From positions 46,365,600 through 46,429,599 of the forward strand of contig CM039122.1 in the NCBI GenBank assembly GCA_022036555.1: a DNA stretch of 64,000 bases, read 5' to 3'. Positions 58,790 through 64,000 of the stretch are shown piece after piece. Source of the stretch: Microstegium vimineum. Its lineage: Eukaryota > Streptophyta > Magnoliopsida > Poales > Poaceae. Under the pieces are notes generated by a model, which saw nothing but the letters and a program-made list of their open reading frames with translations, did no database searches and was not told where the DNA came from. The position numbers and the translations under genes were made by a program. Numbering within the stretch: the first letter of the stretch is position 1; every line of letters begins with the position of its first letter.

Positions 58790-59664
58790 ACGGGGTTCGA
58801 CTGCCGCCCTCGAGTATGCGAGTCAGGGATGACCTTGGGGGGCCAGGCGCGTGCCCCTAGCTCGAGAACGAACTCTCGAGGTCCCCTAGGACATATCCGA
58901 GGCATAACCACGGAATACCCTACACCGGGAGGCATCGAGCCACCAGCTTCCATCGAACAAAGCTGGCACCTAGGTAGGCCATACGGTCTTGCTTAATGAG
59001 AACGTCTCCGGGCTCCTAATCGACCCCTATCGAATGGGGCACGAGTTCTTACTTGGATTTTTACCCGTACCGGGCACCATTTCTACGGATACCTGCCCGA
59101 CACCAGCTCACAGAGGACTTCGAGGCTCGTCCTAACGGGGATAGCACGATGCTCTTCGCCCCGCAATCCGAACGCGAGGATCCGTGGGAAGGACGCTATG
59201 AGGTAGTGAAAGCCCAGCCATGCAGGGCTCGAGGTCCCGACTACGCACGGCACCCCTCGACGAAAGAGGGTCGAAAACACTCGTGACCTGGCAGACAAAG
59301 TTGACCTCTCGGTAGGGGCGCTGTGACTCCAGTAACGCTCGAGGGAGCGAAGGCTGGCCCTCAGAAGGGTTCGACAGCCGCCCTCTAGCACCTCTTTTCA
59401 GGGAAAGGAACGCTCATAGCCTGGCAAACAGAATCGACCCCTCGGTAGGGCGCCACGTCTCTAGGTAACCTTAAATCCCCTCGATAAAACACATCATAGC
59501 CCCCAGAGGAGTTCTTAATCACTCCTCTGGGGCCTCGGGGGCTACCCCCGCGGGGTGCGCTCGCGCGCACCCCACAGAGAATCGAATCTCTTACTAACTC
59601 TGCAGGTCAATGCCAAAAGCTCCTATGCGGATTCTCCTTATCCGCACAGAGGCTCGGGGGCTAC
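58779..59664 (+). other. Tat 3' spacer and polypurine tract
   Basis: Non-coding, with degenerate repeats: ggctggcc...ggttcgac.gccgccctc occurs at 58777-58815 and 59352-59392, and cctggca.ac followed by cgacccctcggtaggg occurs near 59288 and 59417. The purine-rich ggctcgggggctac at 59651-59664 borders the 3' LTR. The region probably once held the promoter of the antisense gene on the minus strand; I see no clear TATA box for it. Confidence 0.6.
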
Positions 59665-61060
59665 TGTCGGGTACAAATGTAAGGGGTACCCTAAACCCTT
59701 CGATAATTTAACGCTTAACATAGCAACCATTTTTAGGACAGGAACCAACCAACCGCTCAAGTCAGCAAAGAAGGGCCCATCGCACAAAGGCCCCCTGCAC
59801 CAGCGATAGCGACCAGTCGTGGGCCGGCCTGCTTCTGGAAAGATGACGGACCAGGGGTCGAACGAACGACCCCTCCGCCTCTACCTCGACGCCGAATGAC
59901 GGACCAGGGGTCGAACGAACGACCCCTCCGTCTCTACCTCAACGCTGAATGACGGACCAGGGGTCGAACGAACGACCCCTCCGCATCTACCTCAACGCCG
60001 AATGACGGACCAGGGGTCGAACGAACGACCCCTCCGCCCCTACCTCAACCTTTCTGACTCCGCCTCTACTCTAACTGATGGAAGGGGGTCGAACGAACGA
60101 CCCCCGGACGGGAAGCTCGATCAGCCCAACTGCTCCCGGTATGGGTTAAAGGGAATCCGCCTAACGCCATGGGCGCCCATGACCGCAGTCAAATCCATCA
60201 ACTCACCGCCATGTCTCGGATCTCCATCAACTATGCTGCCGCTGTAACCACATCGCGGGTACGGACTCCAGAGGCACCCCTCGAGACGTGAACAGGACGA
60301 CCCTCGACGATGTCTTCAGGGATACGACAAGGCCACCCCGGTCTCGACCCCTCCCCTCGACCGGGGGCTCAACCTCTACCTCCAACCACTCCGGTATGGG
60401 GCCCGTCCCATCCGCCCCGTCCCGCTTCAACTATGGGACTCGCGCCCGTCTGCGGAAGGTCGACCCTACTGTGCCGCGACGTGCAACAACGTTTGGTCTA
60501 CTGTCACCATGCCCCGAAGCACCGGAAGGACGGGAAGGCCACGCCGCCACAGTGATCGACGTCCCTTCGCCGACACTATGCCGCGGACACGCCTCCCATG
60601 CTACAACAGTTTAGGACCCTATACCATCGGGCCTCCCCTTGGTCTATAAAAGGGGACGCCGAGATAGAAGAAAGGGTCTCTCGACTTTCGGGTGACTCTC
60701 GCACAAACCCACATTCGCTCGGACACTCCGCATTCAGACATCGGCTCTGATCCTCACACTCCACACACCCCGTCGCATGGTCGACCCCTTGAGCAACCAA
60801 CCGACCGCCTAGGATAGCCCTGCTAGCCTTAGGCCCCAGCTCACTCTGAGCGACCCCGTGTAAACCAGCTTGTACCCCCCCCCTGTACGAGCACTTCGGT
60901 GCAAGATAATACAATTCATCCTCCCCCGCTGGACATAGGGACTTCTTTGCCCGAACCAGGATAAATCTTGTGTCCTTCTTGCATCACATCTGGGAGAGGG
61001 AGCACGCAATATACAAATTTACTAGCCGGTGTTCTTGACCCCTGGGTCATAACACCGACA
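59665..61060 (+). mobile_element. 3' LTR of the Tat gypsy element
   Basis: 1,396 bp, TGTCGGGTAC... to ...AACACCGACA, with the same four 53-bp hairpin units (59843-60054) and TATAAAAG box as the 5' LTR. It is followed by the ACTCT duplication at 61061-61065 and then Sirevirus coding sequence. Confidence 0.92.
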
Positions 61061-61065
61061 ACTCT

Positions 61066-62016
61066 ATTAGATGAAAAATCAACTAAATAGAGCTTGCCCT
61101 TTAATTGACCCGTAAAAGCAATAGAGGAATCCTTCCTTCTAAGGAATTCCACACCCTTATCCGTGAAGAGACAATTGTAGCTCATTTCACAAAGTTGTGA
61201 TACAGACAACAAATTGTATCCCAACGAATCTACAAGTAATACATTGGAAATAGAATTATCATTTGAGATAGCAATTTTACCCAATCCAAGTATTTCACCT
61301 TTACCATTGTCACCAAACACAATCCTTTCACTTGAATCTTGACTTGGTTGAAAGGATGTGAACATGTTCTTCTCTCCGGTCATATGATTTGTGCTACCAC
61401 TATCAAGCACCCAACTCTTTCCACCGGAGAGGTATTCCTACAAGACAAGTTAAGCCTTTGTTTTAGGTACCCAAATAGAATTGGGTCCTTGGGGGTTAGT
61501 CATATAAGATTTGGGCACCCAAACACTCCTCTTGATTTGCCTCTTCTTGAGTGCACCAACATACTTCACAACAATCTTGCCATCTTTGCCCCAACAACAC
61601 ATATAGTCACTAGCATAGCTTCGTGAGATAGGCACTTGTTGCTTGGGCACCTCCTCTTGCTTCTTCTTGTTGCTCTTGTTGGTAGCTTGTGGGTTAGGAG
61701 GAGTGACAACATTGTTGACCTTGTTAAGAAGGTCGTTGAGTGGAACACTCTTGTTGTACTTGACACAAGACACTCCATTGATCATTTGCCTTCCATTGGC
61801 CTTTCCATCATATCTATTGTAGCCAATGCCATCGTTGATGGAGGGGTGTCTTGAGCCCTTGTAGATGGTTGATGGTTTCTTATCCTTGCACTTGCAACCA
61901 TTCTTCACAATCGTGTTCAACCTATGAATCTCCTTGTCCTTCTTCTCTAACTCAACAAGGTTAGTTGCACAAGCATTTATATCAACTTTATAACATCTTT
62001 TACAACCATTGCTAGT
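61066..62016 (-). pseudogene. Sirevirus pol, 5' part: protease and GAG-pre-integrase start
   Basis: In the same minus-strand frame as gag, separated from it by TGA (62017-62019) and containing TAA at 61450-61452 and TAG at 61438-61440. The retroviral-type protease is marked by WVLDSGSTNHMTG near 61405-61370, then VFGDNGKGEILGLGKI and SLGYNLLSVSQLCE. The upstream stretch is Lys/Asn-rich linker with a Cys-containing GCKCKDKK. The frame is cut at 61066 by the Tat LTR and resumes at 32374. The stops are each reachable from CGA, CAA or CAG by one C-to-T change. Confidence 0.85.
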
Positions 62017-63924
62017 TCAAGCTTTGGAATCATCGGACTCCTTAGAAGAGGAGGAGGTGCTATTCCAAAGAGTGCCATAGTTTAGTTCAAGCTCATGATA
62101 TTTGCTTGTCAAGCTTGTAAGGATTTCTTGAACCAAACTATGTTCATTCTTGAGACTAGCTAAAGAGTTATTAAGCGAAGAATGCTCTTTAGACAAGCGC
62201 TCGAAAGAGTCCTTGGCCAAAGATAATTCTACACCTAACTTCTCAACTTCCCCCTTTTCCTTTGGAAGACATGCCTCAAGTCCTTGGTTCTTCTCCCTTT
62301 TCGCTAGGAGCAATTCACCTTGCGACTCAATCCACGTCTCACGCTTCTCAATTTTATAGATTAACTTCAAGATTTTAGATGTTGCGGCCTTTCTATGAGT
62401 TTTAATGAGTTTCATGACATATTCCTCATCATTCTCATCATCACTATCACTCTCATTACTAGAATGGGAGGGAGAGTTAGGTGGTACCTTATCTCCCTTT
62501 GCCATGAGGCAAGTAGGAGAGTGATGGTCATTGTCGGTGAGGTTGGCGAAGAGTCTAGGTGGGAAAGACAAGTTGGTGAAGAGCGAAGTTGATGAAGCCT
62601 TGTTGTTGATGATGGGTGAGGAAGATTCTTGCAATGCTATATTGGCAACACCCTTCTTCTTCTCTTGAGTGTCATCATCGCTTTCATCACTTGATTCCCA
62701 TCCTTCACCAAGGTGGGCTTCACCTCTTTTCTTGCCCTTGTACCTTCTATCCTTGTCATTGTTGTTCCATTGCTTCTTCTTCTCCTCTTTTGGACAATCG
62801 GCAATGAAATGGTCATCATCCCCACAACCATAGCAAAATCTCTTCTTGTAAGGCTTGCTTCTACCACCACTTCTCATCTTCTCTTTCTTCTCCGACAAGA
62901 ACTTCTTGAAGTTCCTCACTATAAAGGCTTGATCTTCATCAAGTTCTTCATCTTCTTCATTGTCACTACTATCTTCATTGACATGCCTTTTGGTGCATCG
63001 GCTAGAGCCACTATCTTGAGAAGCCTTAAGAGCAACACTCTTCTTTTGTCCCACATCTTGCTTAGCTTCATCATCTAGCACTTCATGACGCTTCAACTTT
63101 GCAAGCATCTCTTGAGGAGTTATTGTATCATAGTTGTCTCTCTCCATTATGACGGAGGCAAGTATCGAGTTCTTCTTTCTATACACTCTACACAATTTCT
63201 TTGCGGCGGAATTATCATCCCATCGGTTTGAACCAAGAGCTCTTATTCTATTGACCATTGTCATGAATCGATCAAACATCTCTTGGGTGGTTTCAACTTC
63301 GTTCCAAGTGAAGTTCTCAATGTTGCCTTGCAATAGCTCAATCATTCTAACTCTTACACTTTTGTCTCCTTCATATGAAACCTTCAAAGTGTCCCAAATA
63401 AGCTTTGCACTCTCTAGTCCATTGACTTTGTTATTATCCTCCGGAGTTAGGCATTGCAATATCAAGGTTGCCGTCGTAGCATTGACTTGCTGCTTTGCGT
63501 AATCCTCCGGTGTCATTTCACTTCCTTCTTCTGGGATACTCACTCCAACTTCCACAACTTCCCAACATCTTGCGGCAATGAGATGTAGCTTCATCCTATG
63601 AGACCAATCGGTGTATCTAACTCCATCAAACATAGGTGGCTTGCCGGGGTTGATGATGGGTAGGTGTGAGTTTGGCCCCTTGCTTGATGATGAGTAATCA
63701 AAAGGAGTTCTATGATACTCCTTGGGTGACTTGTCTTCATTTCCTTCACCTTCTCCACCTTTCTCATTTATGCTTGCCACATATTCAATCTTCTTGTTCA
63801 AGATTTCTTTCATCTTGTCGAGTTCTTCTTGCATCTTGTTCATTTGCTCTGTTTGTTGTTCTTGCAACTTGGTGGTAATTGACTCGATCAATTGATTCAT
63901 TTGACTTTGATCCATCTTGGCCAA
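62017..63924 (-). pseudogene. Sirevirus gag
   Basis: 635 codons from ATG 63924. The N-terminal coiled coil is Gln/Glu/Met-rich (residues 5-50). The copia gag domain follows (PPMFDGVRYTDWSHRMKLHL at about 95-115, then TTATLILQCLTPEDNNKV, AKLIWDTLKVSYEG and VNRIRALGS), typical of the UBN2-type family. An acidic stretch and the zinc knuckle CYGCGDDDHFIADC (about 360-373) come next. A long Ser/Asp/Glu-rich tail ends in a second coiled coil (550-620). The long C-terminal coiled coil is a Sirevirus trait. It forms the particle shell and binds genomic RNA. The terminating TGA lies in frame with protease, so it may be a nonsense mutation rather than the natural end. Confidence 0.88.
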
Positions 63925-63960
63925 TGTGTTTCCTCATGCGGTGAAGCGTAGAGAGGAACC

Positions 63961-63974
63961 TTGCTCTGATACCA
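63961..63974 (-). other. Primer-binding site of the Sirevirus
   Basis: On the minus strand TGGTATCAGAGCAA, two bases after the 5' LTR end; complementary to the initiator methionine tRNA type used by most copia elements. Confidence 0.85.
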
Positions 63975-63976
63975 AT

Positions 63977-64000
63977 TGAAAAAACCTAATTGGCCTAGAG
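63977..64000 (-). mobile_element. Start of the Sirevirus 5' LTR (truncated by the window edge)
   Basis: The visible bases tgaaaaaacctaattggcct match the first bases of the 3' LTR at 24671 except for an aa/gg change. The rest lies beyond the window. Confidence 0.85.

Larger units (their letters stand above)
32380..61060 (+). mobile_element. Tat-type Ty3/gypsy retrotransposon (RIRE2/Retand-like), with later insertions
   Basis: 5' LTR 32380-33772, gag-protease, RT with two RNase H regions, integrase, an antisense gene, a 3' spacer, a polypurine tract (ggctcgggggctac, 59651-59664) and 3' LTR 59665-61060. Flanks are ACTCT at 32375-32379 and 61061-61065. The second RNase H (MYFDGSLMKTGPGAG) before integrase and the antisense ORF behind pol are traits of the Tat clade. 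The 28.7-kb span is inflated by a gypsy fragment (44231 to about 58778) that itself carries a 10.1-kb element. LTRs differ at roughly 45-60 of about 1,395 sites by eye (3-4 percent). Confidence 0.88.
24671..64000 (-). mobile_element. Sirevirus-type Ty1/copia retrotransposon, interrupted; 5' LTR runs off the window
   Basis: Read on the minus strand: 5' LTR (only 63977-64000 visible), primer site at 63961-63974 matching the initiator-Met type, gag, protease, integrase, RT-RNase H, an extra ORF, repeated polypurine tracts and 3' LTR (24671-26211). Copia order (integrase before RT), long coiled-coil gag, an ORF beyond pol and several AGGGGGAG tracts before the 3' LTR are Sirevirus traits. A Tat gypsy element splits the coding frame between 32379 and 61061, which both carry the 5-bp ACTCT duplication. 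Nonsense codons and frameshifts show it is dead. Confidence 0.85.

Overview
The window looks like grass nuclear DNA, probably panicoid, although I cannot name the species. The evidence is abundant Stowaway-, Tourist- and hAT-like MITEs, a GC-rich intronless SAUR gene of grass type, and a nest of LTR retrotransposons (Sirevirus copia, Tat-type gypsy, long-LTR gypsy) typical of large grass genomes. I find no bacterial genes, CRISPR arrays, rRNA or tRNA genes.

Left part (1-24,670): AT-rich intergenic DNA with small DNA elements and simple repeats. The one convincing intact host gene is a SAUR-family auxin-responsive gene at 20,743-21,360 (+). It has a TATA-like box about 170 bp upstream and a C-rich tract with G-quadruplex potential beyond that. 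Other items are an orphan transmembrane exon resembling a receptor-like kinase (10,267-10,377) and an orphan TATA plus GC-rich minisatellite near 2.4-2.9 kb that heads a long stretch without a recognisable protein.

Right part (24,671-64,000): one four-level nest. (1) A copia element of the Sirevirus type lies on the minus strand from its 3' LTR (24,671-26,211) to the first 24 bp of its 5' LTR (63,977-64,000). It has gag, protease, integrase and RT-RNase H in one frame broken by nonsense codons, plus an extra ORF beyond pol. (2) Into its gag/pol ORF a plus-strand Tat-type Ty3/gypsy element inserted (32,380-61,060; 1.39-kb LTRs; TSD ACTCT). It has gag-protease, RT with two RNase H regions, integrase, and an antisense intron-containing gene with a 'putative gypsy type transposon' domain. 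(3) Just upstream of that antisense gene a long-LTR gypsy fragment begins (44,231-about 58,778): one LTR of about 3.7 kb once its insertion is removed, an initiator-Met-type primer site, and a truncated first ORF whose N-terminus copies the histone H3 tail. (4) Inside that LTR sits a very young 10.1-kb non-autonomous element (46,478-56,577; 1,051-bp LTRs with one mismatch seen; TSD ATCCC). It carries a long gag-like ORF on its sense (minus) strand and, antisense, a five-exon plant mobile domain (PMD) gene with its own TATA box.

The most notable pattern is that two unrelated gypsy elements each carry, antisense near the 3' end, an intron-containing gene with the same layout: a retroelement-associated N-terminal domain, a Ser/Pro/Ala-rich middle and a C-terminal coiled coil. 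Antisense orientation keeps the introns through an RNA intermediate. The H3-tail mimic, the element-specific CG-containing repeated words and the recent movement of an element that already has nonsense codons are the other leads.
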